Both the position numbers and the translations under genes were made by a program. Positions 1 through 9,689 of a stretch of DNA of 64,000 nt are shown in pieces; the stretch's first letter is position 1, and every line of letters begins with the position of its first letter. Source of the DNA: an uncultured bacterium (GTDB lineage Bacteria; Spirochaetota; UBA4802; JAGODF01); NCBI GenBank assembly GCA_937921485.1, contig CAKZSV010000012.1, forward strand, positions 1 through 64,000. The letters are read 5' to 3'. The notes beneath the pieces were generated by a model. It saw nothing but the letters and a program-made list of their open reading frames with translations. It was not told where the DNA came from and ran no database searches.

Positions 1-366
1 GGAACATGTATTTGGTTTTGTAACAACGGTGATGAAAGGATGTCATTTTCGAGCCAGGGGGCTTGCTCGCGCAGAAAGCTATATAATGCTGACAAATCTT
101 TTGTACAATATGTGACGATATAGGTTTCTTGTGTCGACTCAAGGAAACGCATCGGTGCAGGGTGGGTTAGTGCAATCTGAATTGTCAGTATCGTGTCACG
201 TAATCCATGAATACTCAGGAAAGAGCACTCCCCTGGATCGCGGTTCCGGTTGACATAAAAGCCTTTCTCGGAAGTAACATCAAGAAAAAATTGTCTTTTT
301 CCGGCTAAAAAACTCCTTGAAAGGCTATGCGCTTAGCTTGCCGAAGAGGGTATTAAAAAACGACAT
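1..366 (-). pseudogene. Decayed or frameshifted gene, partial at left window edge (conserved hypothetical)
   Basis: Minus strand: ATG at 366 reads MSFFNTLFGKLSA-stop-PFKEFFSRKKTIFS-stop; another frame is open from about 338 to the window edge: AHSLSRSFLAGKRQFFLDVTSEKGFYVNRNRDPGECSFLSIHGLRDTILTIQIALTHPAPMRFLESTQETYIVTYCTKDLSALYSFLREQAPWLENDILSSPLLQNQIHV. Not in the ORF track because its first ATG is internal. Confidence 0.6.
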
Positions 367-394
367 TTTTTCACGGCGTGGAAATAAAGAGCGA

Positions 395-1132
395 TTACCT
401 TTTCTTCTTCTTCACCGCAAAGTTTCGCTCTTGTTTCCTTTGGGTTTCCATCATCGGCACGGCTGTTTTCCGCGAAATTTCCTGTTTTTGCAGTAAACCT
501 TTATCGATGCGGTAATACGCATCGGCAATGTTGAGAAACCGCGTTTCATGCGTGACGACCACGAAGGCGATTCCCTGCGTGTTGCATATATCCTTGAACA
601 GAGCAATAATCTGGTCGGCGGTATCATCATCCAAATTTCCGGTGGGTTCATCCGCAAGCACGATCCGGGGCTTGTTGATGATGGCACGGGCGATCGATAC
701 CCGCTGAAGTTCTCCCCCTGAAAGTGTGGCAGGATAGTTGTGGATGATGTGCTCAAGTCCAAGATACTCGATGAGATAGTCCACATCCTTCCTTCTGTTT
801 CGGGAAAACGGATTGATCGCGGCCGGATAGAGAATGTTCTGATATGCGGTCAAAGCCGGAAGCAGATTGAAAAACTGAAAGACAAACCCGATGGATTTAT
901 TCCTGAAGCGCGAACGCCTGAAATCCCACCAGCGATAGATATCTTTACCGAGGTATAAAACCCGGCCGTCGGTAGGTTTTAAGAGGCCGGACATGATACC
1001 CAGAAGCGTGCTTTTTCCGCTTCCCGATTTTCCCATGATGACGTTGATGGATTTTTCCGGTATGGTGAAGCTGACGTTTTCTAAAATTTTTCTATCTTTA
1101 AACGACATGCAGACATTATCGACGACAAGCAT
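395..1132 (-). CDS. ABC transporter ATP-binding protein, LolD/MacB-like
   Basis: Walker A GKSGSGKST, signature LSGGELQRVSIARAI, Walker B IVLADEPTGNLD; adjacent FtsX-type permease. Confidence 0.92.
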   Translation of the reverse strand: MLVVDNVCMSFKDRKILENVSFTIPEKSINVIMGKSGSGKSTLLGIMSGLLKPTDGRVLYLGKDIYRWWDFRRSRFRNKSIGFVFQFFNLLPALTAYQNILYPAAINPFSRNRRKDVDYLIEYLGLEHIIHNYPATLSGGELQRVSIARAIINKPRIVLADEPTGNLDDDTADQIIALFKDICNTQGIAFVVVTHETRFLNIADAYYRIDKGLLQKQEISRKTAVPMMETQRKQERNFAVKKKKR

Positions 1133-1174
1133 GTGATGCGCGCTCCTTTACCCTGGTTATAGCAGCTTGATGTA

Positions 1175-2461
1175 TTACTTCCTCGATGCTTTAAAAAGAT
1201 TCATATTCGACGCGAATATCGCGGGCAAAAGCGCCGAAAGCGATGATATCACGATCGAAAAAAGCAGCGACATGGCAAAGAGATGTTCGGTGCCTGATGT
1301 CAGCGTGATGCTGCGCAGAACTGGAATCCACTGTCCGATTTTCTGGGATGAATACGCGAGCAGCCGGTCGCCAATGAGATATCCCGCCGCGCCTAACATT
1401 GCACCCACTATTGCGGATTCAATCACGAATTCGATGATGATCCGAAGCTTAGAGACACCGATGATTCTTTTAAGGGAAAAATTATAGCTCCGGACATAGA
1501 CGATGTTCAGGTATGAGTTGAAAATCGAAATGACGGTGATGATGAGTAAAATTCCAATGACGAGATAGGAAAACCTGTCGATGATTTCAAGGGCGCTATT
1601 GGTTTTTGCGGCGACATCCTGCTGGGATTCTATGACAAGTCCCATGTTTTGTATTTTTCGGGAAACCTCGGGCAATTTTTTCACGTCTTTCACAGTGACG
1701 ATTGTCATGATGTATTTGTAGCCGCGCTTCTGCAGGCCAAGTTCTTTCCGTTTTGCATCCGCAAATCCGGTGATGTAGTCCAGGGGAACAAGCACTGCCG
1801 GAAATGGAAACACATCCGCAAAACCGAGGAGGGTGCTGGGAATCTGAAGCTCCTTCTCTGGACGATCGGCGGTTGGCGGCTCGAAAATGAGGATGTTTAC
1901 CGGAAAACCTTTAAGGGAGTTTTCCTCAAGAGGCGGAATATTTTTGATCACAAGGAATTCATTGAGCATTTCAAGGACGAGCTTCGGAGCGACAAGCGGC
2001 ACGGGGCGTGTGTTTCGAAAATTTTGCCAGCCCGGCATTTTTCCTTTCATATATTCGCTATTGACGCCGCAGATGGGCACATACGGGTAGCGCGTGTAGC
2101 CGAAGAGGCTCACATGGATTTTTGTTTTGAAGTCGAGGCGTGCCACCTTGTGCATCACGCCGATTTCCGGGAGGGATTTAATGCGGCGGATTTTTTCGGC
2201 TGAAATTTCACCAACGATGCTTGATGAAGGGGTGATGATATTGTTTTTGCGGACATTGGGAGGATAAACCACAATTTCGTTTATTGCAAGCTTACCGAAA
2301 ATATTGGATTCAATATAATTTTTCACGGATTCACGGAACGGGATATACATTACGATGAACGCTATGAGAATTATGATGCCGAAACTGGCGATCATCGTTC
2401 GCAAAATGTTTCGTATGGAATCCCGAGTAATAAGAGCGATGTTGCCGAATATGTGAAGCAT
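1175..2461 (-). CDS. ABC transporter permease, FtsX/LolC-like
   Basis: N-terminal TM, periplasmic domain and three C-terminal TMs; upstream of the ATPase on the same strand. Confidence 0.85.
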   Translation of the reverse strand: MLHIFGNIALITRDSIRNILRTMIASFGIIILIAFIVMYIPFRESVKNYIESNIFGKLAINEIVVYPPNVRKNNIITPSSSIVGEISAEKIRRIKSLPEIGVMHKVARLDFKTKIHVSLFGYTRYPYVPICGVNSEYMKGKMPGWQNFRNTRPVPLVAPKLVLEMLNEFLVIKNIPPLEENSLKGFPVNILIFEPPTADRPEKELQIPSTLLGFADVFPFPAVLVPLDYITGFADAKRKELGLQKRGYKYIMTIVTVKDVKKLPEVSRKIQNMGLVIESQQDVAAKTNSALEIIDRFSYLVIGILLIITVISIFNSYLNIVYVRSYNFSLKRIIGVSKLRIIIEFVIESAIVGAMLGAAGYLIGDRLLAYSSQKIGQWIPVLRSITLTSGTEHLFAMSLLFSIVISSLSALLPAIFASNMNLFKASRK

Positions 2462-2689
2462 GATGTACCTTTTATAGGAGCACGTTTAACCGAAAATGTC
2501 ACGACCTGGTTAATCTCAGAATGTAATAGGAAGAAGGATGATGTTAGACAATGGTTTTTTTGTAAAGGATAATTTTTGTATAGAATGTTTCTTGAGATAT
2601 CTATTGTACTATTGGCATATATTACACTTGAAAATTTTATTAAGGGTTGTAGTATAATGTTGCATATCAATGGATGTTGGAGCTTGACC

Positions 2690-4015
2690 ATGAATAAAAG
2701 AAAATGCATTCAAATTATGGCAGTATTAATACTTTGGGCCGTTTTCTGGAGTACCGGTGCGCCTGCTGCAGATACTGTTTACCTAATTCCTTTTTTTCCG
2801 ATTAATACGGATGCATCGCTTGCTGAAGACATCGCAGAAGCGCTTTCAAAACAAAAATTAGAAGGAATTTCAATTAGATATGAGGAAGAAGAAAAAGCGA
2901 TTAATCCTTTAAGCGGTGATGAAGTGGAAAAAGCGATTGCAAAAGCCCGATCTCATGCCGCGACGCATGTCCTCTTCGGTTCGGTTGAGCGATCCTATGG
3001 GGATGGTTGCCTGATCAAAAGCATATTAATTCCGATACAGGATAAAAAGAAGATATATAAAACAGAATATTTTATCCAGAACGAGTCGCATATAGCGGAA
3101 GCTGCGAAAACAATTGCAGGCAGACTGTTGCTTGAGATACAAGGAAGCAGTCCCGGAAAAATTAATGGTCTTAAAGTAAAGTCAGATGAAGAAAAAAGCG
3201 TTATTGCCGTTACATGGGGAAAACGGCAGGGGATACATGCGTATGCGGTGTACCGCTCGCCTGTTGAAAATGGGCCGTTTATAAAAATTGCTGACATCAG
3301 CGATGAAACGCAATATATCGATACAGGTGCGATTCGTGGAATCGAGTATAGCTATGGAGTGGCTGCAATTATCGACGGCATTCCTGGCGATCCTGGCGAC
3401 TTCGTGACTGCTCATCTTATGATCCCCCCTCCGCGAGGGATGCAGATTGAGGAAGAGAAAAAGAAAAAAACGGTGTCTGATAAACAAATAGCCAGAGAGC
3501 TGAAGAGTGAGGTTGTGCGCAAACATCTTGAGTTTCTTTCGGATTTCTACATGCATCCGGTAAAACTCAATCTTGCGTTGTATCTTGGAAGGTCGTATAT
3601 TGAAAAAGGGCAGGTCCTTGCGCTATCGGATTTCGAAAGCCATGAAATCAACCGTGAGCAAAAACGCATTACACTCATGGGAAGAGATAAGGGATATATT
3701 GTCGCAATGGAGGCTGCATCGTTTTTCGGTTTTCTTGAAAAAGCTGAAGAACGAAAGATTCCTGAAATCGCTGCGCTTATCGATCGCCTTTTGAAAAATG
3801 CTATTGCGTATGCAGTGCCGAGAGGGGAGAAAAAGATCAAAGATGAGTATGGCCACACTGTATATGTCCCGTACTATGAAGCAATCGGAATGTCCACGGA
3901 ATATTTTAAAAATTACGCGAAGTGGGAAAACAATACCCTCATGATGAGCACGAGCGATCGCGAGCTGAAAAAAAAGATGAAGGAAGCGCAGGAAAAAGGT
4001 GGGAAAATTGAGTAA
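2690..4015 (+). CDS. Secreted hypothetical protein with FN3-like segment
   Basis: ATG at 2690 gives a signal peptide MNKRKCIQIMAVLILWAVFWSTGAPAA; the longer ORF start at 2576 is less likely. Confidence 0.7.
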   Translation: MNKRKCIQIMAVLILWAVFWSTGAPAADTVYLIPFFPINTDASLAEDIAEALSKQKLEGISIRYEEEEKAINPLSGDEVEKAIAKARSHAATHVLFGSVERSYGDGCLIKSILIPIQDKKKIYKTEYFIQNESHIAEAAKTIAGRLLLEIQGSSPGKINGLKVKSDEEKSVIAVTWGKRQGIHAYAVYRSPVENGPFIKIADISDETQYIDTGAIRGIEYSYGVAAIIDGIPGDPGDFVTAHLMIPPPRGMQIEEEKKKKTVSDKQIARELKSEVVRKHLEFLSDFYMHPVKLNLALYLGRSYIEKGQVLALSDFESHEINREQKRITLMGRDKGYIVAMEAASFFGFLEKAEERKIPEIAALIDRLLKNAIAYAVPRGEKKIKDEYGHTVYVPYYEAIGMSTEYFKNYAKWENNTLMMSTSDRELKKKMKEAQEKGGKIE

Positions 4016-4039
4016 AAAGGGGCGGTGGGAATCACCGCC
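4014..4039 (-). terminator. Probable Rho-independent terminator for the 4065..4409 gene
   Basis: Stem GGCGGTG/CACCGCC (4021-4027/4033-4039); on the minus strand it is followed by CCTTTTT. Confidence 0.6.
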
Positions 4040-4064
4040 TCGCATCGTTCTTATGTAAATTTCT

Positions 4065-4409
4065 TTACCCTTGATAGGTTGCCGGACCGAACCCAAGCCA
4101 GGGAAGATATATGAATCCCAGGAATATCAGCGCAAGTGCATGGAAACCTGGCTGGCCGAATTTTTTCACCAGGTCGATGCTGAGAATGATATAAATGACG
4201 ATGTTTACCAGCGGAATAAGGAAAAGTAAAATCCACCACCATGGCCTTTTGCAGATTTCAATCCATACCCAGAGGTTGTAGATCGGAATAATCGCTGCCC
4301 AGCCTGGTTTGCCGGCTTTTTCAAAAACTTTCCATAGGCCCGCAATTACTGCGACGATGATGAGAAGCTGAATGATGGTTCCCATGGTACTTCCTTCGCT
4401 TTGGTACAT
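4065..4409 (-). CDS. Small integral membrane protein, DUF5684-like
   Basis: Hydrophobic segments with KAGKPGWAAIIPIYNLWVWIEICKRPWWW motif. Confidence 0.75.
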   Translation of the reverse strand: MYQSEGSTMGTIIQLLIIVAVIAGLWKVFEKAGKPGWAAIIPIYNLWVWIEICKRPWWWILLFLIPLVNIVIYIILSIDLVKKFGQPGFHALALIFLGFIYLPWLGFGPATYQG

Positions 4410-4715
4410 GGTATGCCTCCATATTTTTGTAATGTTTGTCTCTTATATACTATAGAGAGACATATATAGTATATGTCATAAGCGTGAAGAATTGCAACAA
4501 AAAAATTTCAGGTGAGTTATATAGCGTAAGTAGCCTATGTAGTTTTTTGCATAATTATCAATAATTGCCTTTTTTAGTTATGCAATACCAGAAGCATGAC
4601 TTTGAGAAGAATGTCTGTGCATTATACAAAGCACTGTCTCCACCATCAGAATGAGATTGACATCACGGATGGAGAGCTTTATACCGGTTTAGATGCAAAA
4701 TTTCAGAGGTCGATC

Positions 4716-5192
4716 ATGAAGAAAATAATTTTGTGTATATTGCTCATTTCGATTTGCTCCCTCTCGTGCGGATATCGGGGATATCTTCGGTGGTTCAGGC
4801 CCAAGGTTGACATCATGGATGTTATTAAAGCGAAGGAAGAAATCGACCGGGCGGAAAATCCCGCGAAAAAATATCTCATTGTCAATAATTTACGGGATGA
4901 TCTTGTGAATATTAAAAGCGCCGTGGTGAAGGATATTCTTCCTTCAAGCAATATCGACTATGATTTCTGTGTGGTGGTCGATATTCCCTATGAAAAGGGG
5001 AATGTCGAGTGCTATCTCTATTCGAAAAATCTCTACGAAAAAGAAGATGTCGCAACAATCGCGCGATTGAAAAAGGGCAAGTCGGTGGTGAGCGCCGTGG
5101 GAGAATTCAGCAGGTTTTTTACACAGCTGGATGATGTGTTCGTAAAAATTGAATTAGTAAATACTACAATTGATATCAAAGGAGAAAAGTAA
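4716..5192 (+). CDS. Putative lipoprotein
   Basis: ATG at 4716: MKKIILCILLISICSLSCGYRG, lipobox LSC. Confidence 0.65.
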   Translation: MKKIILCILLISICSLSCGYRGYLRWFRPKVDIMDVIKAKEEIDRAENPAKKYLIVNNLRDDLVNIKSAVVKDILPSSNIDYDFCVVVDIPYEKGNVECYLYSKNLYEKEDVATIARLKKGKSVVSAVGEFSRFFTQLDDVFVKIELVNTTIDIKGEK

Positions 5193-5193
5193 G

Positions 5194-6429
5194 ATGACGG
5201 AAACGTTCATTCAGGAACTGTTTGCTGAGAGAATCGGAGGAAATAAATTCGGCAAGGAGGATAAAATATATAAATTCGAAAAAATAAAAAGGGCGAAAAG
5301 AGAAGCGCTGAAAAATAAACCGGGAGTTGAGCTCATTGACCTTGGCGTGGGGGAACCTGATGAAAAGGCATTCGACGTGGTAATTGATACTCTCAAAAGA
5401 GAAGCCGAGAAGCCGGAGAACAGAGGGTATGCTGACAACGGCATCGAAGAATTCAAACAAGCTGCAGTACGCTATCTTGAAAATGTATTCGGCGTGAAGG
5501 GAATAAATCCTGAAACAGAGGTGGTGCATGCCATCGGTTCGAAGTCGGCACTGGCGATGATGCCCTCGGCGTTCATCGATCCGGGAGATACCGTCATCAT
5601 GACGGTGCCGGGGTATCCGGTGTTCGGCACTCACGCCCAGTGGTATGGCGGCACTGTTTATAATATCAAGCTTACGAAGGAGAACGGTTTTCTTCCGGAC
5701 TTCAATTCCATCCCTCAAGATGTGTGTGCAAAAGCGAAAGCCATGGTTTTGAATTATCCCAACAATCCCACAGGCGCCTGCGCTGACGAGAATTTTTATT
5801 TCCGGGCAATAGAATTTGCGAAAAAACATAAAATACTTTTGGTGATTGATGCGGCCTATGCGGCGCTGACCTACGGAAGAAAGCCCTTTTCGTTTCTAAG
5901 CCTTCCCGGGGCGAAGGAAGTCGGGGTGGAAATTCATTCTCTCTCAAAGTCGTTCAATATGACCGGATGGAGAATTGCATTCGTTGCCGGTAACGAGCTT
6001 GCAGTTAAGGCGTTTGCCATGGTGAAGGACAATTACGATTCGGGACAGTTTAAAGCGATTCAGAAAGCAGCCATTACAGCCCTGGATAATTATCAGCTGA
6101 CCGATACGATCAGAGTGAAATACGAAAGAAGGCTAAAAAAACTGGTGGGCACCCTCCAAAAACTCGGGTTCGACGCGAAGATGCCCGAAGGCACCTTCTA
6201 TCTGTATGTCGCGATTCCGAAAGGGATGAAAGGCGGAAGGCGTTTTGAGAATGCCGAGGAATTCTCTCAGTTTCTCATAAAAGAAAAGCTGATTTCCACG
6301 GTGCCCTGGGACGATGCGGGGCATTTTGTGCGTTTTTCCGCGACATTTGAGGCAAAAGGCGCCGATGACGAAGGAAGAATTTTAGCGGAAGTGGAAAAAA
6401 GGCTTGGCGAACTGCAATTTGAATTTTAA
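5194..6429 (+). CDS. dapL: LL-diaminopimelate aminotransferase-like (class I/II aminotransferase)
   Basis: GVGEPDEKAFDVV, NYPNNPTGA, PLP-lysine region HSLSKSFNMTGWRI; RBS ggagaaaag before ATG 5194. Confidence 0.8.
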   Translation: MTETFIQELFAERIGGNKFGKEDKIYKFEKIKRAKREALKNKPGVELIDLGVGEPDEKAFDVVIDTLKREAEKPENRGYADNGIEEFKQAAVRYLENVFGVKGINPETEVVHAIGSKSALAMMPSAFIDPGDTVIMTVPGYPVFGTHAQWYGGTVYNIKLTKENGFLPDFNSIPQDVCAKAKAMVLNYPNNPTGACADENFYFRAIEFAKKHKILLVIDAAYAALTYGRKPFSFLSLPGAKEVGVEIHSLSKSFNMTGWRIAFVAGNELAVKAFAMVKDNYDSGQFKAIQKAAITALDNYQLTDTIRVKYERRLKKLVGTLQKLGFDAKMPEGTFYLYVAIPKGMKGGRRFENAEEFSQFLIKEKLISTVPWDDAGHFVRFSATFEAKGADDEGRILAEVEKRLGELQFEF

Positions 6430-6465
6430 TATACGCCATAATTCTTTGTGCGTTATGGTGAATGA

Positions 6466-8787
6466 ATGAGTCATAAAAAGAAAATAATTATTGGTGTATC
6501 TGTTGCTGCGTTTGCGGTTGCCGTTACTGCCGTCGTGATTCTTGTGAAATATGTAAGCGCGAAGGAAACAGTGTCGTACAATGAAACCGTGCCGATAGAA
6601 GTTTCCGCCCCGGCTATCGTTCAGCGGGACAATAACGGCATACCGCTCGTTCAGGCGGCGAACATGGAAGATGCGCTGATGATTCTTGGGTATCTCCATG
6701 CACAGGACAGGGTGATTATCGCCGAATATTACCGGGCGCTTGCGAGAGGGACGCTTTCATCGATTGTGGGAGAAGATGCATTGGTTATGGATAAGCTTTC
6801 GCGAACGCTGAATTTCACTGGCGAAGCTGAAAAGATATTCCGTTCACTTGATAAAAAATATCTGGGCTATCTGAATGCGTATGTAAAAGGCATAAATTAT
6901 TTTCTGAAAAAAAGTTTCAGCGACATCGCGTCAGTGAGCAGGCTGAGTTCGGATGAATGGAATGCTCAAGATGCTATTGCCATCCTTTTAATGCTCGACT
7001 GGTATTCTTCTTTTTTGAACAACCGTGAACATGTTTTTATGATTCACAAACAGCTTCTCACCCGTGAAGTACAGAAAGTTTTTCCGCCATCTCTTACGTT
7101 CTCATACGATGATGCTGACAGGAATAATGTTGTACTAATCAAGGAATTGCAGCGATCGGTGCGAAAATATGTAGGAGCCTTCAATCGCGGTCTGGCTTTT
7201 TATGTTCCTTCTGAAAATACGGCTGATGAAAAAAGCGCGCATGGTTTCAGCCTTGAAAGCCTTGGGAGCGTATATCCGCTCTGGTATCCGGCTCGGTTTA
7301 AGGTCAATGGAAAATCAATTGCCGGTATCACTGCGGTCGGAATGCCGTACATCTTTGACGGCAAGAATGATATCTTTTCTTTTTCCGGTTTCAACCTCAG
7401 CCTTGACGTGCAGGATTTTTACAGGGAAACCACGAGGAAGGGTGCGCGCGCGATGGAGTGCCTTCTGCGTGGGAAATGGGTGGAGCTTTCATCACGAGAA
7501 GAAAACATCGAGGTTTTGAAAGAAAACGGACAATTTGAAACCCTGCAGTATCAGGTGCGCTCGAAAGAGGATTGTCCGATTATCAGCGATGTGTTCAAGG
7601 GGAAAATCCCCTCTGATGTATTGTCTGTCCGCGGCATTAATCCGTCCAAAGACTACCTGAAATTTTTATTCGAGCTTCCCTTTGCAGAGAATACAGAACA
7701 GGCCATGCGCCTTGCTGCCAACATTGTAGCTGTTCCTAAGGTGTATCTCCTTGCTGCACATGATAATGCCTCCGTGATGTTTTTCGGGGCGGTGCCGAAC
7801 CGCGCTCCGGGAAATACGATTTTTCAACGCGGAGAATACTATGCGGGATATATCCCGCTTATCATGCTTTCAGCCTATTCGCGGAAGGAGCGGTATGGAC
7901 ATGTCGTGATTGGCAGCGAAATGCTGGCTAATCTACCCCTGAATTTGCATCAATATAAAGTATTCAATGACGCGTGGCGTTTTGAAAGGCTTGATGAACT
8001 CATCAGGACGCGGGCATCGCAGCCGCAGTCTATCTCAGAAATCTTGCATGATCAGGAATCGCAGATTGCGAAAAGGTTTGCGCCGCTGTATCATTCACTT
8101 CTTGAAAAAATTCCGATTCCCTCGGCGAAGCTAACCAGAATATATTTTAAAAATTGGGATTACAATGCTGACAGAAATTCCGTTCCCGCGGCGCTGATGC
8201 ATGTTGTTCTGCATAAATTTTTCCTCGAAACAGTACGCGATGAACTCAAGGATGAATCGTACCATGTCTCGAATTATATGTATTGGACACTGGATAAGTT
8301 TGCAGAAATATCAAAGGACGAAAACGCCCTCATATTCGACGATACTTCCAGCGATGTTCGTATGGAAACAAGAAGCATGATATTCGACCGCGCTTTTCTT
8401 GCCGCGCTGAAGCACCTCAATGAGCATGCAGGCCCCTTTATGAAGGACTGGAAATGGGGTTATGTTCATAAAGCAAAGCTTGCAGTGCCGCTGCTCAGGA
8501 AAAAATCCTTTGTAAGAAAAGAATTTATGAAGACCTATCTGTACAGGATGGGTGGAGATGACTCAACCGTGCTGAACGCTTCAGTAAACATTAACGATAG
8601 ATATCGGGCGAATTCCCTCACGGCGATTTCGGCGTGTTTTTACGGAGGATCGTTTTTGTCCACTGCAACAGGAATGTCAATAAACCCGCTGTCGGAATTC
8701 AATCAATTTTACATGGACAAACGGCAGTTTTCTGATTTTGAATCTTCTGTCTTTAAATATGAAATGAAATTCATTCCCCGGAAGTGA
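6466..8787 (+). CDS. Penicillin acylase-family protein, probably without the catalytic N-terminal nucleophile
   Basis: N-terminal RDNNGIPLVQAANMEDALMILGYLHAQDR and GINYFL match the family; LWYPARF...GITAVGMPYIFDGKNDIFSFSGFNLSLDVQDFY; no SNNW-type motif. Confidence 0.75.
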   Translation: MSHKKKIIIGVSVAAFAVAVTAVVILVKYVSAKETVSYNETVPIEVSAPAIVQRDNNGIPLVQAANMEDALMILGYLHAQDRVIIAEYYRALARGTLSSIVGEDALVMDKLSRTLNFTGEAEKIFRSLDKKYLGYLNAYVKGINYFLKKSFSDIASVSRLSSDEWNAQDAIAILLMLDWYSSFLNNREHVFMIHKQLLTREVQKVFPPSLTFSYDDADRNNVVLIKELQRSVRKYVGAFNRGLAFYVPSENTADEKSAHGFSLESLGSVYPLWYPARFKVNGKSIAGITAVGMPYIFDGKNDIFSFSGFNLSLDVQDFYRETTRKGARAMECLLRGKWVELSSREENIEVLKENGQFETLQYQVRSKEDCPIISDVFKGKIPSDVLSVRGINPSKDYLKFLFELPFAENTEQAMRLAANIVAVPKVYLLAAHDNASVMFFGAVPNRAPGNTIFQRGEYYAGYIPLIMLSAYSRKERYGHVVIGSEMLANLPLNLHQYKVFNDAWRFERLDELIRTRASQPQSISEILHDQESQIAKRFAPLYHSLLEKIPIPSAKLTRIYFKNWDYNADRNSVPAALMHVVLHKFFLETVRDELKDESYHVSNYMYWTLDKFAEISKDENALIFDDTSSDVRMETRSMIFDRAFLAALKHLNEHAGPFMKDWKWGYVHKAKLAVPLLRKKSFVRKEFMKTYLYRMGGDDSTVLNASVNINDRYRANSLTAISACFYGGSFLSTATGMSINPLSEFNQFYMDKRQFSDFESSVFKYEMKFIPRK

Positions 8788-8865
8788 TTATCAGATGAAT
8801 TTATTATCAAATGGGAACAGCGCCAGGGAGCGATATACGCGAACAGTAACATGTCGGCTTGCTTC

Positions 8866-9411
8866 TCAATACATTGCAATGCCTAAATTCAGTATGATAT
8901 CGTCCCTCAGTTCAATTATCTGCTCGTCCGGCGGAAATTTCTCGAGATAGTCAAGGCATGAAATATATGCCATCAAAAGCTCGCCCATCTCATAATAGAC
9001 GCTTATGATGTTGTAATGTGTGTCGCTGATTGACGGATCCAGGCGAAGGGAGCGATGGTAATAATAGAGCGCTTTTTCGTGTTCGCAGATTTCCCAGTAC
9101 ACGCCGGCAAGGTTAGCCAGAATAATTGCATCGTCGGGGTAGAGCTGTGATGCCTTTTCCAGAATTGCGACGGATGCTTTGAACCTTCCCATTTCACAGA
9201 GCGTGATGCCTATGCCGTTGAGGATATCCGGGTCATATCCATTGAGTTTTACTCCGATGTTGAAAAGTTCAAATGCTTTTCTGTATTGCCCAATATCGAC
9301 ATAATCATAGCCGAAATCGATGAGGCTGTATCGGTCTTTTCTGAAAATCGTTAGTTCCTCGGCGCTCAAAATTTTTTTCAGGCGCTCGTTGTATCTTTTG
9401 ATGTCGTTCAT
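8866..9411 (-). CDS. TPR-repeat protein
   Basis: TPR-like repeats (AFELFNIGVKLNGYDPDILNGIGITLCEMGRF..., KALYYYHRSLRLDPSISDTHYN); start MNDIKRY at 9411. Confidence 0.75.
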   Translation of the reverse strand: MNDIKRYNERLKKILSAEELTIFRKDRYSLIDFGYDYVDIGQYRKAFELFNIGVKLNGYDPDILNGIGITLCEMGRFKASVAILEKASQLYPDDAIILANLAGVYWEICEHEKALYYYHRSLRLDPSISDTHYNIISVYYEMGELLMAYISCLDYLEKFPPDEQIIELRDDIILNLGIAMY

Positions 9412-9590
9412 AACGAAAAAAAATATCCGAAAATATAGAAATATGATTGCGATGCTCTGCTTAGGAGCATGGACGCAGGCTCGCAATGTTGTCAATACAA
9501 ATGCACGATTTTTTTTGAACGTACAGGTGTCAGCGGGGAATAATTTTTTAATTTTCCTTATGGCTCATATTGCCGTGATGAAATTCCTGA

Positions 9591-9619
9591 TTGACGTATA
9601 AATGGAACATGATACTATT
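9591..9619 (+). promoter_or_regulatory. Possible sigma-70-type promoter upstream of acyl-CoA synthetase
   Basis: TTGACG with ~16 nt spacer then TACTAT. Confidence 0.35.
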
Positions 9620-9689
9620 ACGAAAAACGCTTTGACGCATCTTTGACATTTTCTTTGAGAGAACAGTTTTCCACGAGGAGGCAATCGTT

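Noticed and set aside
1649-2203. 184-aa plus-strand ORF
   Set aside because: Antisense shadow of the FtsX-like permease.
4445-4474. AT-rich inverted repeat ATATACTATA/TATAGTATAT
   Set aside because: Could be an operator or promoter of the 4409 gene, but it is low complexity and not distinctive enough to call.
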